DNA of 64,000 nt from GCA-002726655 sp046582185 (GTDB lineage: Bacteria; Pseudomonadota; Gammaproteobacteria; Pseudomonadales; Azotimanducaceae): assembly GCA_046582185.1 (NCBI GenBank), contig JAYGEX010000036.1, positions 7,652 to 71,651 of the forward strand. The letters are read 5' to 3'. Shown in pieces: positions 8,896-17,378 of this stretch. Each line of letters opens with the position of its first letter. Positions within the stretch are counted from its first letter, which is position 1. The notes below the pieces were generated by a model. The model had not been told where the DNA came from, ran no database searches, and saw only the letters and a list, made by a program, of their open reading frames with translations. The translations under genes and the position numbers were made by a program.

Positions 8896-10095
8896 TCATG
8901 TACCAGCGAGCTTCGCAATTATTGATTTTAGCGATGCATTTTCGTTTACGAAGCGCATACCAGTGTTGCGAAACCAGTTAATCGCCGGGTTATCAGTATT
9001 GTACATGCGCTTGAATGACTCCATTACAGATGCCATCACCACATTATCCAGCTGCCGCTGACGCTGATACTGTTTCAGCAGCTGAATATCACCTATTGAC
9101 CGTCCTTCCAGTTTCGTCCCAGCCAGCAGTAAGGACAGACAGCGAGCATCGGCAAAACCTAGATTGGCACCCTGTCCGGCCAGGGGATGAATGGTGTGCG
9201 CTGCATCACCGATCAAGGCGACATGATTATTGACGTATTGCATGGCGTGTTGCTGAACCAATGGGAAACTTAAGCGTTTATCAACGCCTAACACCCCTCC
9301 TGCCTGGCCCTCGAAGGAAGAAGTCAGAAGCTCACAAAATTCCTGATCATCGAGGGCTTCAAGTTCGTCAACATTTTTGACCGACCAGACCACCGAACAC
9401 AGATGTTTATCAGGTAAGGGCAGGAAGGCCAGGGGCCCATATTTTGTAAAACACTGTCGAGCAATATTGTCATGGGCAAGCACGGTTTCAACTGTTGTCA
9501 CCAGCGCACTCTGGCGATAGGACCAGCGAATCGTACGCATGGCACATAATTCCCGCACTTTGGAATTACCGCCATCGGCACCCACCAGAAGGACACAATG
9601 AATTTCGCGACCATCAGCGAACACCAGGTCGTAACCATCGTCAATATGATTGATTTCAGAGAGCACAGACTGCCATTGGAAGTCGATATTTTCGGCCTCC
9701 TTAAGAACTTCAACCAGGGCATTTTCAATGCAGAAATTTTCAACAATGTGGCCCATGGGTTTATCATCTTCACCACCAAAATCCACATGGGATGTACCCC
9801 TGCCGTCCCAGACATGCATCGCGGTAAATGCCGTGAGCCTGTCAGCCGCAATCCTGTCCCATGCACCTATGCGGCGAAGAAACTCGCTGGAATTGAGGCT
9901 AATTGAACTCACCCGCGCAGCAATGCCGGAGCGTAAGGAAAAGCCATCACGGCTTTTTGTCACTTGCTGTGCATCTTCAGAATCCGGGCGAGAGTCTACA
10001 ATTATAACTTTCAAAGGGCTTCTGGCGAGCGCCGCTGCCAGGGACAAGCCAACCAGACCGGCACCAACGATGACTACATCGGTATCTTCTCTCAT
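8896..10095 (-). CDS. ubiH: UbiH/UbiF/VisC-family FAD-dependent hydroxylase (ubiquinone biosynthesis)
   Basis: Flavin monooxygenase that hydroxylates the aromatic ring of a ubiquinone precursor at the inner membrane. 399 residues. The FAD dinucleotide motif is VIVGAGLVGLSLAAALA at the N-terminus, the NAD(P)H/FAD DG motif is LLVGADGGNSKVR, and the second FAD motif is ALIGDAAHTIHPLAGQG. The start overlaps the pepP stop by 4 bases (ATGA), the pepP-ubiH arrangement of gammaproteobacteria. In Pseudomonas a second paralog (ubiI/visC) follows; here gcvT follows instead, so which ring position this enzyme serves (UbiH or UbiI) is inferred from the pepP linkage only. Confidence 0.88.
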   Translation of the reverse strand: MREDTDVVIVGAGLVGLSLAAALARSPLKVIIVDSRPDSEDAQQVTKSRDGFSLRSGIAARVSSISLNSSEFLRRIGAWDRIAADRLTAFTAMHVWDGRGTSHVDFGGEDDKPMGHIVENFCIENALVEVLKEAENIDFQWQSVLSEINHIDDGYDLVFADGREIHCVLLVGADGGNSKVRELCAMRTIRWSYRQSALVTTVETVLAHDNIARQCFTKYGPLAFLPLPDKHLCSVVWSVKNVDELEALDDQEFCELLTSSFEGQAGGVLGVDKRLSFPLVQQHAMQYVNNHVALIGDAAHTIHPLAGQGANLGFADARCLSLLLAGTKLEGRSIGDIQLLKQYQRQRQLDNVVMASVMESFKRMYNTDNPAINWFRNTGMRFVNENASLKSIIAKLAGT

Positions 10096-11441
10096 GCTCT
10101 GAGTTTACGCCCTTCGGCCATTGCCTGTTCAATTTCGTCTATCGTTCGGGGAATCATATCTGTTAATACTTCATGCCCACTTTTCGTCACCAGTACGTTG
10201 TCTTCAATCCGAATGCCAATTCCCCGATAGCGGGCATCTACGTCTTCAAACTCATCAGCGATATAGAGCCCAGGTTCAATCGTTGTCACCATCCCGGCTT
10301 CGAAGACCCTTGACTCCCCTTCAATTTGGTATTCACCAACATCATGTACATCAAGGCCAAGCCAGTGACCAGTTTTGTGCATGTAGTACCGCATGTAACT
10401 TCCATCTTCGATGAGGGCCTCTACGTCACCTTGCAGTAGTCCCAGTTTTACGAGGCCAATGGTGATCTCCCTTACAGCTGCATCGTGAGGTTGATTCCAG
10501 AGATTACCTGGTTGCACTTGTTCAATAGCAGCGTGCTGGGCTTTGAGCACAATTTCATAGAGCTCAACCTGAGCATCACTGAATTTCCCATCTACCGGGA
10601 ATGTACGGGTAACGTCCGCAGCATAACTTTCGTACTCGCCGCCAGCATCGACGAGCACCAGATCGCCCTTTCTTAATTGTTCATCATTTTGAATATAGTG
10701 CAGTACACAGGCATTATTACCGCCGCCAACAATCGAAGGATAAGCGGGCGAACGAGCGCCATTCCGGGCGAATGTGTATTCCAGCTCCGCCTCAAGTTCA
10801 TATTCATACATTCCGGGTTCCGTAATCGCCAGAATACGGCCGTGTGCTTCGGCGGTGATCTCCGCGGCCTTACGCATGACCTCCAGCTCTTTACCTGATT
10901 TGAACAGCCGCAACTCATGCAGATACTGGCCCAACTGTACAAATTCGCCAGGCGGTTGACTGCCAGAGCGCCTGTTCGCGGCGATGCTATTAACCCAGTC
11001 GATAACCTGGGTATCAAACTCGCTGCGTACGCCCATTGCGTAATACAACTTACTCTTTCCCTCGATCAATCCTGGAATAATGTCGTCAATATCTGCAATG
11101 GGAAACGCATCATCCATGCCATAGAGCTGCATCGCACGCTCTGGACCGCTTACCTTGCCATGCCATCTCTCCAGGTCCATATCGCGCTCGCGACAGAACA
11201 GAATGGCCTCCCCATGCTCTCGACCTGGCATCAGAACGAACACAGATTCCGGCTCGTCGAATCCTGTGAGGTAGTGAAAATCACTGTCCTGCCGAAATTT
11301 ATATTCAACATCACTATTTCTTGTCATTAGCGTTGCGCTTGGCAGGATGGCAATACTATTGGGCTCCATCATCGACATGAGATCATCGCGGCGACAAGAG
11401 AAATCCTGAAGGCTAATTCGAGGTCCTTTATTTCCTTTCAT
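10092..11441 (-). CDS. pepP: Xaa-Pro aminopeptidase PepP
   Basis: Cytoplasmic metallopeptidase of the M24B family, releasing N-terminal residues ahead of proline. The chosen start is ATG 11441 (MKGNKGPRISLQDF), giving 449 residues, close to the family's 440; the frame stays open for 31 codons upstream with no family-like sequence. Metal-binding residues are visible in VLVDAGGEYESYAADVTRTF, HKTGHWLGLDVHDVG and TIEPGLYI, in the family order, with the second glutamate near RYRGIGIRIEDN. Between ygfB and the UbiH-family gene, overlapping the latter by 4 bases. Confidence 0.95.
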   Translation of the reverse strand: MKGNKGPRISLQDFSCRRDDLMSMMEPNSIAILPSATLMTRNSDVEYKFRQDSDFHYLTGFDEPESVFVLMPGREHGEAILFCRERDMDLERWHGKVSGPERAMQLYGMDDAFPIADIDDIIPGLIEGKSKLYYAMGVRSEFDTQVIDWVNSIAANRRSGSQPPGEFVQLGQYLHELRLFKSGKELEVMRKAAEITAEAHGRILAITEPGMYEYELEAELEYTFARNGARSPAYPSIVGGGNNACVLHYIQNDEQLRKGDLVLVDAGGEYESYAADVTRTFPVDGKFSDAQVELYEIVLKAQHAAIEQVQPGNLWNQPHDAAVREITIGLVKLGLLQGDVEALIEDGSYMRYYMHKTGHWLGLDVHDVGEYQIEGESRVFEAGMVTTIEPGLYIADEFEDVDARYRGIGIRIEDNVLVTKSGHEVLTDMIPRTIDEIEQAMAEGRKLRA

Positions 11442-11569
11442 ACTCACAAATTTTTCTGCCCGTTCTCTATTTTTAGTCTCTACTTTTTGCTTTAAACATT
11501 GGTCTATAACTATTTCTAATGAATAGCCTGGCAATTAACTGATAAATAGCCCTGATATACCACTCTGCA

Positions 11570-12139
11570 CTAATGGGAGACCTTCTTGTCGCCGCACTCT
11601 GTATATATCACCAGAACCGATATTCTTACGAATTCGCTTATCTCCATAAGATCAGCTTCATTTTCCTCCCCTTCAGGAACATCATCGGAGAGACCGGCGA
11701 TGTTCGAGAGATCCGTAAAGGCTTCAACTACATCCTTACTTAAATCGGCTTGCTCAAAGCGACCAGCGGATCCAAAGCCAGAGAGGTATCCGGTACACCA
11801 GGCTGATAGCGCCTTACTTCGCTCTGTTATTGCCTCGTCATCGTCTGGCAGAAGTATACGAAAATCGAAATCAGAATATTCATGCAGCGAATCCAGCGTG
11901 TCTGTATAAAGCACCTGTGCAACTTCAGCCGACTGAGTATCGATAATGATATCAAGCCATTCCGAGAATAGGCTCAGTCGTTTCGCTGCTGTGGCACTGT
12001 TATTGGCCGACAAATACCCGGTGACGAGACCATGGAATTCTGACGCGCCAAGCTTTGCACCCAGGTTTTCGAGATACTCATTCACAACTTGATGGTCAAA
12101 TTTGCTCATTTCGGTACTTTCTTTTTCAATTTTGCGCAT
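11570..12139 (-). CDS. ygfB: YgfB/UPF0149 family protein
   Basis: Small helical protein of the UPF0149 (YecA/YgfB) family, almost always beside pepP; a Pseudomonas member has been linked to gene regulation, but a general role is not settled. The body shows the family's alternating helices with LVTGYLSANNS and AWCTGYLSGFG segments. It is 189 residues from the ATG at 12139, which has GGTGAAG four bases upstream; an alternative ATG at 12109 (MSKFDHQVV) would give 179 residues and fits family N-termini better. Divergent from the ZapB-like gene at 12266. Confidence 0.88.
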   Translation of the reverse strand: MRKIEKESTEMSKFDHQVVNEYLENLGAKLGASEFHGLVTGYLSANNSATAAKRLSLFSEWLDIIIDTQSAEVAQVLYTDTLDSLHEYSDFDFRILLPDDDEAITERSKALSAWCTGYLSGFGSAGRFEQADLSKDVVEAFTDLSNIAGLSDDVPEGEENEADLMEISEFVRISVLVIYTECGDKKVSH

Positions 12140-12215
12140 AATACTTCACCAGAATGATAAAACCATGGGATTCCCTATTTAATGCAGCAATTTGACCCCT
12201 CGGGAAGGCTGCCTT

Positions 12216-12254
12216 TATAGTGACTGATTATAGTTACCGACTATTGTTACCAAA
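12216..12254. repeat. 13-bp degenerate tandem repeat, three units
   Basis: Three consecutive 13-base units at 12216, 12229 and 12242: TATAGTGACTGAT, TATAGTTACCGAC and TATTGTTACCAAA. The array lies in the 126-bp spacer between divergent ygfB and the ZapB-like gene, directly upstream of the latter's GTG start. The TATAGT/TATTGT cores resemble -10 elements, so the repeat may contain the promoter. Confidence 0.6.
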
Positions 12255-12265
12255 AAAACTAATAA

Positions 12266-12481
12266 GTGACCCAGGAAAACGCCTTGGATATTAAGACACT
12301 TGAAGACAAAATTGATGAGCTAATTGCGGTTTGCGATGAGTTCGAGCAAAAACATGCGGTTCTGAATGCTGATCGTGAGAAGTGGCTTCATGAGCGGACC
12401 CGTCTGCTGGAGAAAAACGAACTGGCCAAGAGCAAAGTCGAAGCCATGATCATGCGCCTGAAAGCACTGGACCAGGATTAA
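12266..12481 (+). CDS. Small coiled-coil protein, TIGR02449 / ZapB-like
   Basis: 71-residue protein, almost wholly coiled coil (heptads in LEDKIDELIAVCDEFEQKH, then RTRLLEKNELAKSKVEAMI). Proteins of this type lie directly upstream of zapA in many gammaproteobacteria and are thought to act in cell division like ZapB; this is context-based. Start GTG 12266 is weakly supported (no good Shine-Dalgarno), but no in-frame ATG covers the coiled coil. The stop is 2 bp before the zapA ATG, so the two are co-translated. Confidence 0.8.
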   Translation: MTQENALDIKTLEDKIDELIAVCDEFEQKHAVLNADREKWLHERTRLLEKNELAKSKVEAMIMRLKALDQD

Positions 12482-12483
12482 CA

Positions 12484-12795
12484 ATGACTGAATCAAAGAC
12501 CGTAACCGTTTCCATTCTGGACAAAGACTATCAGATCAATTGCGGTGAAGATGAAGTGGCTGTACTTCAACAGTCGGCGCAATATGTCGATGAAAAAATG
12601 CGTGAAATCAAGACATCATCAAACGTCTTCGGCCTGGACAGACTCGCGGTCATGGCAGCACTAAATATTGCAAATGACCTTATTTCGCAGACTAATAAGA
12701 CGAAGGATGTCGTCGACCATCAGAAAAATGACCTGCAATCATTAAATGGCAAGCTAGACCTGGCCATTAATCGCTTGAAGTCTGCGCAAAACTAA
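12484..12795 (+). CDS. zapA: Cell division protein ZapA
   Basis: Binds and bundles FtsZ filaments at the Z ring. 103 residues: an N-terminal beta-rich head (VTVSILDKDYQINC) with YVDEKMREIK, then RLAVMAALNIANDLI and a C-terminal coiled coil. Length and layout match the family. It sits directly upstream of 6S RNA and fthC, a highly conserved order. Confidence 0.95.
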   Translation: MTESKTVTVSILDKDYQINCGEDEVAVLQQSAQYVDEKMREIKTSSNVFGLDRLAVMAALNIANDLISQTNKTKDVVDHQKNDLQSLNGKLDLAINRLKSAQN

Positions 12796-12814
12796 CGCTT
12801 CCCGATATTTAGGA

Positions 12815-12820
12815 TATAAT
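12815..12820 (+). promoter_or_regulatory. -10 element of the 6S RNA promoter
   Basis: TATAAT, preceded by GGA, lies about 6-10 bases before the predicted 5' end of 6S RNA. No good -35 hexamer is visible at 17 bp spacing; the spacer overlaps the zapA stop. Assigned by position relative to the RNA. Confidence 0.55.
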
Positions 12821-12825
12821 CCTCT

Positions 12826-13008
12826 TGAGTTCCCTGGGTTGCATGCCAGTCGATATGTCCTCGACCCTTTATGCGACGCCCTGGAGGTCTTTTATTTCGG
12901 TTGATGTGCACGCCCGTTCTTCGGGACGCCTAAGATCCAATAGGGACCACCGCCTTGAACCGCTGGGTTCAAGGGCCTATACGGCAGCGGCAATTTGGGG
13001 AACTGTTA
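12826..13008 (+). ncRNA. ssrS: 6S RNA (SsrS)
   Basis: Regulatory RNA that mimics an open promoter and binds the sigma70 RNA polymerase holoenzyme in stationary phase. The closing stem is visible: AGTTCCC (12828-12834) pairs with GGGAACT (12998-13004). The 5' half has the family-like run CCCTGGGTTGCATGCCAG and a TCGATATGTCCTCGA helix; the 3' half has GGGCCTATACGGCAGCGGC. Length about 183 nt matches E. coli (184). Position between zapA and fthC is the conserved locus. Ends are approximate by a few bases. Confidence 0.92.
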
Positions 13009-13033
13009 TTAACCCCCATTCAGGTAATTGACC

Positions 13034-13630
13034 ATGCCATCTCTTCGGCAACAGCTCCGGTCAACGCGCCGCTCCCTTGGTCAAGACAAGCAAATTAGCG
13101 CCGCCTTGGCTCTGGCAAGACGATTATCAACAGATCTGAAGATTATTCGCGGAAAACGTTTTGGCTTCTATCTGCCGAATGACGGTGAAATTGACCCCGG
13201 CGCCTTTATGGATCTCTGCCAACAGATGAACAAAGAGATCTATCTGCCAGTCGTGCCTGAAGGCCGGCTGCCGTTGCAGACTTCTCTTCTTTTTCAGTCC
13301 TTCAATCCAGGTACAAGCCAGCTCTTCGACAATCGATTTGGTATTCCGGAGCCATCTTTCAACATCCGGGATTGCATTCAACCAAAAATGCTCGATGTGG
13401 TATTTATGCCACTGGTTGGTTTTGACCGGGATGGCAATCGACTTGGGATGGGAGGAGGTTATTATGATCAAACCTTCTCAGCGCGTGCAAACGCCTTTCA
13501 TCGACCCTTGTTAATCGGGCTCGCCCATTCAATCCAGGAGACGACGCTAATCCCCGACCCCTGGGACATTCCAATGGACATAGTGTTTACAGAAAACGAA
13601 CGGATTGAGACCAGCAGACTTCGCAGATGA
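13034..13630 (+). CDS. fthC: 5-formyltetrahydrofolate cyclo-ligase
   Basis: Converts 5-formyl-THF to 5,10-methenyl-THF with ATP. 198 residues from ATG 13034 (MPSLRQQLRSTRRSL), with AGG at 13021-13023 as a weak Shine-Dalgarno; TTG 13028 in the same frame is less likely. The basic N-terminal ATP-binding segment and the conserved loop GMGGGYYDQTF near the C-terminus identify the family. It may be co-transcribed with 6S RNA, as in other gammaproteobacteria. Confidence 0.94.
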   Translation: MPSLRQQLRSTRRSLGQDKQISAALALARRLSTDLKIIRGKRFGFYLPNDGEIDPGAFMDLCQQMNKEIYLPVVPEGRLPLQTSLLFQSFNPGTSQLFDNRFGIPEPSFNIRDCIQPKMLDVVFMPLVGFDRDGNRLGMGGGYYDQTFSARANAFHRPLLIGLAHSIQETTLIPDPWDIPMDIVFTENERIETSRLRR

Positions 13631-13661
13631 AGCCGTTTACGATCTGTAGCCAGTCAAAGAT

Positions 13662-13754
13662 TTATAAACCCAGCGCCTGACCTACGGCATTGAGGGCAAT
13701 TCCGATGCCAAATATAATGAACAACAACAGCAATAGATCTGGTTTTTTATTCAT
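13662..13754 (-). CDS. Candidate 30-residue single-span membrane protein
   Basis: A complete small frame on the minus strand in the 462-bp fthC-def spacer: ATG at 13754, TAA at 13662-13664. The product starts MNKKPDLLLLLFIIFGIG and ends ALNAVGQALGL: a short basic head and one hydrophobic helix, the layout of small inner-membrane proteins. The upstream region has only a weak GGTA element. Coding status is inferred from composition and position; no family is assigned. Confidence 0.45.
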   Translation of the reverse strand: MNKKPDLLLLLFIIFGIGIALNAVGQALGL

Positions 13755-13796
13755 CTGAATACCAATTGTTTCGGCTCTTATTATTTTCCTCAGAAG

Positions 13797-13836
13797 CTAC
13801 CATTCTAAGATCTACCTTTCTAAGATCTATCTTATT
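13797..13836. repeat. 15-bp tandem repeat in the fthC-def spacer
   Basis: CTACCATTCTAAGAT (13797-13811) is followed by CTACCTTTCTAAGAT (13812-13826), one mismatch, then a decayed third unit beginning CTATCTTATTA. It is one of several short-period arrays in this genome's spacers. Confidence 0.7.
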
Positions 13837-13863
13837 AGTGGCGGACGTTCTGACACGCGGCCT

Positions 13864-13888
13864 TAACCCTATGCGTTGCTAGGGGTTA
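13864..13888. other. Stem-loop TAACCC / GGGTTA in the fthC-def spacer
   Basis: TAACCCT at 13864 and AGGGGTTA at 13881 can pair around ATGCGTTGCT. It has no T-run on either strand, so it is a poor intrinsic terminator. The remaining spacer between 13889 and 14092 holds a 12-bp tandem repeat and the def leader. Confidence 0.35.
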
Positions 13889-13941
13889 CTAAAGATAGAC
13901 CCCTTGAGTCCAATAATCAACTGCTGCGCCTGCTTACTATG

Positions 13942-14001
13942 TTTGGTAGATAGTTTGGTAGATAGTTCGGTAGATAATTTGGTAGATAGTTTAGTAAGTC
14001 G
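13942..14001. repeat. 12-bp tandem repeat upstream of def, five units
   Basis: TTTGGTAGATAG occurs at 13942, 13954 and 13978, with TTCGGTAGATAA at 13966 and a decayed unit TTTAGTAAGTCG at 13990. Three units are identical, so the array is young or kept homogeneous. It lies 92-151 bases before the def start. Confidence 0.8.
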
Positions 14002-14092
14002 CCTGGCTTAGCTTCCCGTCTTCTGGCCAAGTCGGTGAGCTGTCGACGGATACAATTTTGCATTATGATCCCCTGAGACAAGAGGAGTTTCT

Positions 14093-14638
14093 ATGACAGT
14101 ACGGGCAATCATCAGAATGGGTCATCCGACATTGAGGGAAGTCGCAGCACCTTATCCTGTGGATGAGATTGGCAGCGATGCATTCGGCGACCTGATTGCA
14201 GACATGCAGGAAACTCTCCACGAGGCAGGTGGAATTGGCCTTGCAGCGCCACAGATCGATGTTGCCTATCAGCTTGTGATTATTGAAATAGAAAACACCT
14301 CAACTCGTTACGGCGAACTTGAACGTGTACCCTTCTCCATCATTGTGAATCCTGAGATTACGGTAATAGATGCTGAGCGGGCAGGGTATTGGGAGGGATG
14401 TCTCTCTATCCCAGGCATGATGGGTTATGTGGAGCGTCCCCAACATATTCGTGTCAACTATCTGGATGAGACCGGCAAGGCGCAATCCATTGAACATACG
14501 GGATTCCTGGCCACGGTCTTTCAGCATGAGATTGATCACCTGCTGGGCAAACTATATGTGGATAGGATGGAAGATCCGACTCGCTTCGCATTTGAAGAGG
14601 AATATCACAGGTTTGTGCTGGACGAGGGGGCCGTCTAA
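14093..14638 (+). CDS. def: Peptide deformylase
   Basis: Removes the formyl group from nascent N-terminal methionine. All three metal motifs are present: GGIGLAAPQ (residues 46-54), EGCLS (101-105, Cys103 a metal ligand) and HEIDH (145-149). 181 residues. RBS AGAGGAG at 14081-14087 fixes the ATG at 14093. It is not followed by fmt here and stands alone, convergent with ilvA 28 bp away. The C-terminal extension and the sequence between motifs I and II resemble the second deformylase found in some proteobacteria rather than the fmt-linked copy; this is an impression only. Confidence 0.94.
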   Translation: MTVRAIIRMGHPTLREVAAPYPVDEIGSDAFGDLIADMQETLHEAGGIGLAAPQIDVAYQLVIIEIENTSTRYGELERVPFSIIVNPEITVIDAERAGYWEGCLSIPGMMGYVERPQHIRVNYLDETGKAQSIEHTGFLATVFQHEIDHLLGKLYVDRMEDPTRFAFEEEYHRFVLDEGAV

Positions 14639-14666
14639 ACCCAGGCTCACTGCGGCGCCTTCAGCA

Positions 14667-16196
14667 TCACTCAGCAAGGAATTGTTGATAGGCCGGGTTG
14701 TCAGTCTCATCCCAGAATCGATAGGCAATCAACTTCATTTTTTTCATGAAATTCGATTCATCTTGCCTCGGTATCTGGATACCAACCAATACTCGGCCAT
14801 AGGCAGCGCCATGATTCCTGTAATGGAACATGGAGATGTTGTACCGCCCGCCCAGAGCTTCCAGAAACTTCAGCAGAGCGCCGGGCTTCTCCGGAAACTC
14901 GAAGCGGAAGATCCGTTCATCACTTACGCCGGATGCTCTTCCCCCCACCATATGCCTGATATGGAGTACCGCCACTTCATTACTGGACAGGTCGGTTATC
15001 TCATATTGCTTTGACAGCTTTTCCAGCAATCTGGCTTGACTGGAAGATCGCTGTTCAGCTTTGCTGCCGCTAATCTGAATGCCTACCAGTACCCTGGCGT
15101 GGCTCTTACCGCCGTAGCGATAATTGAATTCGGTAATGCTGAGCTTGCCTATCGCCTTGCAGAATCGCTGAAAACTACCCGGCTCTTCCGGAATGGATAC
15201 GCTCAGCAACATCTCCCGTTTTTCACCTATCTCCGTACGCTCCGAGATATGCCTCAATCGATCGAAGTTAACATTTGCCCCACTAACAACCGCAAAGAGT
15301 GTCTCCTTGAGCGAGCCACGATTAAGGTATTTCTTCAGCCCGGCAACCGCAAGGGCACCGGAGGGTTCAGAAATGACGCGGTTCTCTTCGAAGATGTCTT
15401 TGATGGCAGCACAAATCTCATCCACTGACACTTTGATAACTTCATCCACACAGCGTCTGGCAATCTTGTACGTAATTTTGCCCACCTGGCGTACCGCAGT
15501 ACCATCAGCAAACTGATCCAGATCCTTGGCGCTCAGCGTAACGCGCCGCCCTTTATCCAAAGCCTCCCAGAGGCAAGCAGAGCCTTCCGCTTCAACACCT
15601 ATGATCCTGACCTCAGGCCTTAGATATTTCACATAAGAGCCAATACCGCTGATCAATCCACCACCACCAACAGGCACGAAGATCGCATCCAGCGAACCAG
15701 TGTGCTGGCGCAACATCTCCATGCCGATTGTTCCCTGTCCTGCAATCACATCCTCGTCATCAAAGGGATGGATATAGCTTAGTCCCTCCTTCTTCCCCAA
15801 CTCTCTAGCCACCTTTGCTGCCTGATCATATGAATCACCTGCAAGGATTACTTTGGCGCCCAGGGACGACACCGCATTCACCTTGATAGCAGGCGTATTC
15901 TCGCCCATCACAATGGTTGACCTAATGCCCAGGGTTGATGCGGCCAGCGCTACCCCTTGAGCATGGTTTCCGGCGGATGCAGTGATGACACCTCTGGCCC
16001 TCTCGTCTTCAGATAACAGCCGAATCTTGTTGTAAGCACCTCGAACTTTGAAGCTGAATACTGGCTGCAGATCTTCCCGCTTTAGAAAGATCTTACTGCC
16101 AAACCTTTTGGAAAGTAGCGGCGCATAATCCAGAGGCGTTTCTGTAGCAACATCATAGACGTTGGCTTCGAGAATTTTTTTTACGTATTTGTCCAT
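14667..16196 (-). CDS. ilvA: Threonine dehydratase, biosynthetic
   Basis: PLP enzyme deaminating threonine to 2-oxobutanoate, first step of isoleucine synthesis. 509 residues: catalytic fold-type II domain with the PLP-lysine motif SFKVRGAYNK near residue 50 and the phosphate-binding loop PVGGGGLISG, then two C-terminal ACT-like regulatory modules (EEPGSFQRFCKAIG and FPEKPGALLKFLEALGG) expected to bind isoleucine and valine. Divergent from rpiA, the order seen in Pseudomonas. Confidence 0.97.
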   Translation of the reverse strand: MDKYVKKILEANVYDVATETPLDYAPLLSKRFGSKIFLKREDLQPVFSFKVRGAYNKIRLLSEDERARGVITASAGNHAQGVALAASTLGIRSTIVMGENTPAIKVNAVSSLGAKVILAGDSYDQAAKVARELGKKEGLSYIHPFDDEDVIAGQGTIGMEMLRQHTGSLDAIFVPVGGGGLISGIGSYVKYLRPEVRIIGVEAEGSACLWEALDKGRRVTLSAKDLDQFADGTAVRQVGKITYKIARRCVDEVIKVSVDEICAAIKDIFEENRVISEPSGALAVAGLKKYLNRGSLKETLFAVVSGANVNFDRLRHISERTEIGEKREMLLSVSIPEEPGSFQRFCKAIGKLSITEFNYRYGGKSHARVLVGIQISGSKAEQRSSSQARLLEKLSKQYEITDLSSNEVAVLHIRHMVGGRASGVSDERIFRFEFPEKPGALLKFLEALGGRYNISMFHYRNHGAAYGRVLVGIQIPRQDESNFMKKMKLIAYRFWDETDNPAYQQFLAE

Positions 16197-16424
16197 ATGG
16201 GCAGGCGCTATCGGGCAGAAGGTCAGCGAACAGTATAAACTTGTCGCTACTGAAATTTACATATTTTCATTGAATTCATATTCCATACCCTCGATTCATT
16301 TTCCAATTTTTGGATGTGGCTAACGTTATTGGTGGGTTGCAAATATGTAGCTTGAAAGAACGGCTTAATATAATTTTTTGACAGCAGGAAATTGAAATCA
16401 AGACTTTCGCGAGGAGCAATCACA

Positions 16425-17096
16425 ATGAACCAGGATGAATTAAAGGAACTGGTAGGTCAGTATGCCGCAGACTACATCGACCGCATGTTAAGCCTTGATT
16501 CAGTTGTCGGGGTTGGCACAGGTTCAACTGCCAATTGCTTTATCGATTCGCTGGCGAAAATTAAGCACAAATTCGACGGCGCCGTTGCCAGTTCATTGGC
16601 CTCTGCAGAGCGCCTGGAGGCACATGGCATCCCGGTTTATGAACTGAACAGCGTAAAAGAGCTGGTTGTATATGTTGATGGTGCAGACGAAACGAACAAT
16701 CGGCTCGAATTGATCAAGGGCGGCGGCGGCGCCCAGACCCGGGAAAAGATTGTTGCATCAGTCGCAAATCGATTCGTATGCATCGTTGATGATAGTAAGC
16801 TGGTGGATACCCTGGGCTCATATCCCCTGCCAATTGAAGTAATACCCATGGCTCGATCGGCTGTCGCCAGAGCTATGGTCAATCTGGGGGGTACACCGGT
16901 CTATCGTGAAAACTTCAGCACAGATAACGGTAATATCATTCTCGACATCCATGATCTTGTCATCGGCAATCCATGTGATCTGGAAACACGAATTAACAAT
17001 ATTACCGGTGTAGTCACCAATGGTTTGTTCGCATTAAAGCCAGCGGATGTATTGCTGGTAGGCGGTAGCGAAGGTGTACGGGAAATTCTGCCCTGA
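16425..17096 (+). CDS. rpiA: Ribose-5-phosphate isomerase A
   Basis: Interconverts ribose-5-phosphate and ribulose-5-phosphate in the pentose phosphate pathway. Start ATG 16425 has RBS GAGGAG at 16411-16416 and gives 223 residues (family 219-223). Motifs: GVGTGSTANCFID, VDGADETN and KGGGGAQTREKI with the catalytic Asp/Glu/Lys residues. A TATAAT-like -10 lies at 16369-16374 but without a -35 at normal spacing. The 3' end is followed after 30 bp by a pair of 126-bp repeat units. Confidence 0.97.
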   Translation: MNQDELKELVGQYAADYIDRMLSLDSVVGVGTGSTANCFIDSLAKIKHKFDGAVASSLASAERLEAHGIPVYELNSVKELVVYVDGADETNNRLELIKGGGGAQTREKIVASVANRFVCIVDDSKLVDTLGSYPLPIEVIPMARSAVARAMVNLGGTPVYRENFSTDNGNIILDIHDLVIGNPCDLETRINNITGVVTNGLFALKPADVLLVGGSEGVREILP

Positions 17097-17126
17097 ATCC
17101 GGAATCACATATACAATTTCATTCAG

Positions 17127-17252
17127 TTCTTGTCCGTAACTGGAAACCGCCGGTGTTATTTCCCTGGTAAGTGATTGTTTTATATAGCTAACGGATCTAT
17201 AATTTTGCATATATTGTTCTAGGTTGGCTATTTATAGACGGGAACTAACTAG
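17127..17252. repeat. 126-bp convergent-spacer repeat, unit A1
   Basis: First of two head-to-tail units between convergent rpiA and the FAD-linked oxidase gene. Layout: left end TTCTTGTCC, conserved core ACCGCCGGTGTTATTTCCC then TAAGTGATT, an AT-rich centre, and right end GACGGGAACTAACTAG. Its body (from base 17 on) is nearly identical to A2 and very similar to D1 (62196). Exactly 126 bases, like all other units. Confidence 0.92.
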
Positions 17253-17378
17253 TGCTCGTCCAGAAATAGAAACCACCGGTGTTATTTCCCTGGTAAGTGA
17301 TTTTTTTATATAGCTAACGGATCTATAATTTTGCATATATTGTTCTAGGTTGGCTATTTATAGACGGGAACTAACTAG
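17253..17378. repeat. 126-bp convergent-spacer repeat, unit A2
   Basis: Second unit, abutting A1 with no extra base. Left end TGCTCGTCC, core ACCACCGGTGTTATTTCCC, a T7 run after AAGTGA, right end GACGGGAACTAACTAG. Bases 119-121 of the unit (CTA at 17371) are the TAG stop codon of the minus-strand FAD-linked oxidase, whose last serine codon and part of its proline codon also lie in the unit. Confidence 0.92.

Noticed and set aside
16369..16374. TATAAT before rpiA as a complete promoter
   Set aside because: No -35 hexamer lies at 15-19 bp; the TTGAAA and TTGCAA nearby are at wrong distances.
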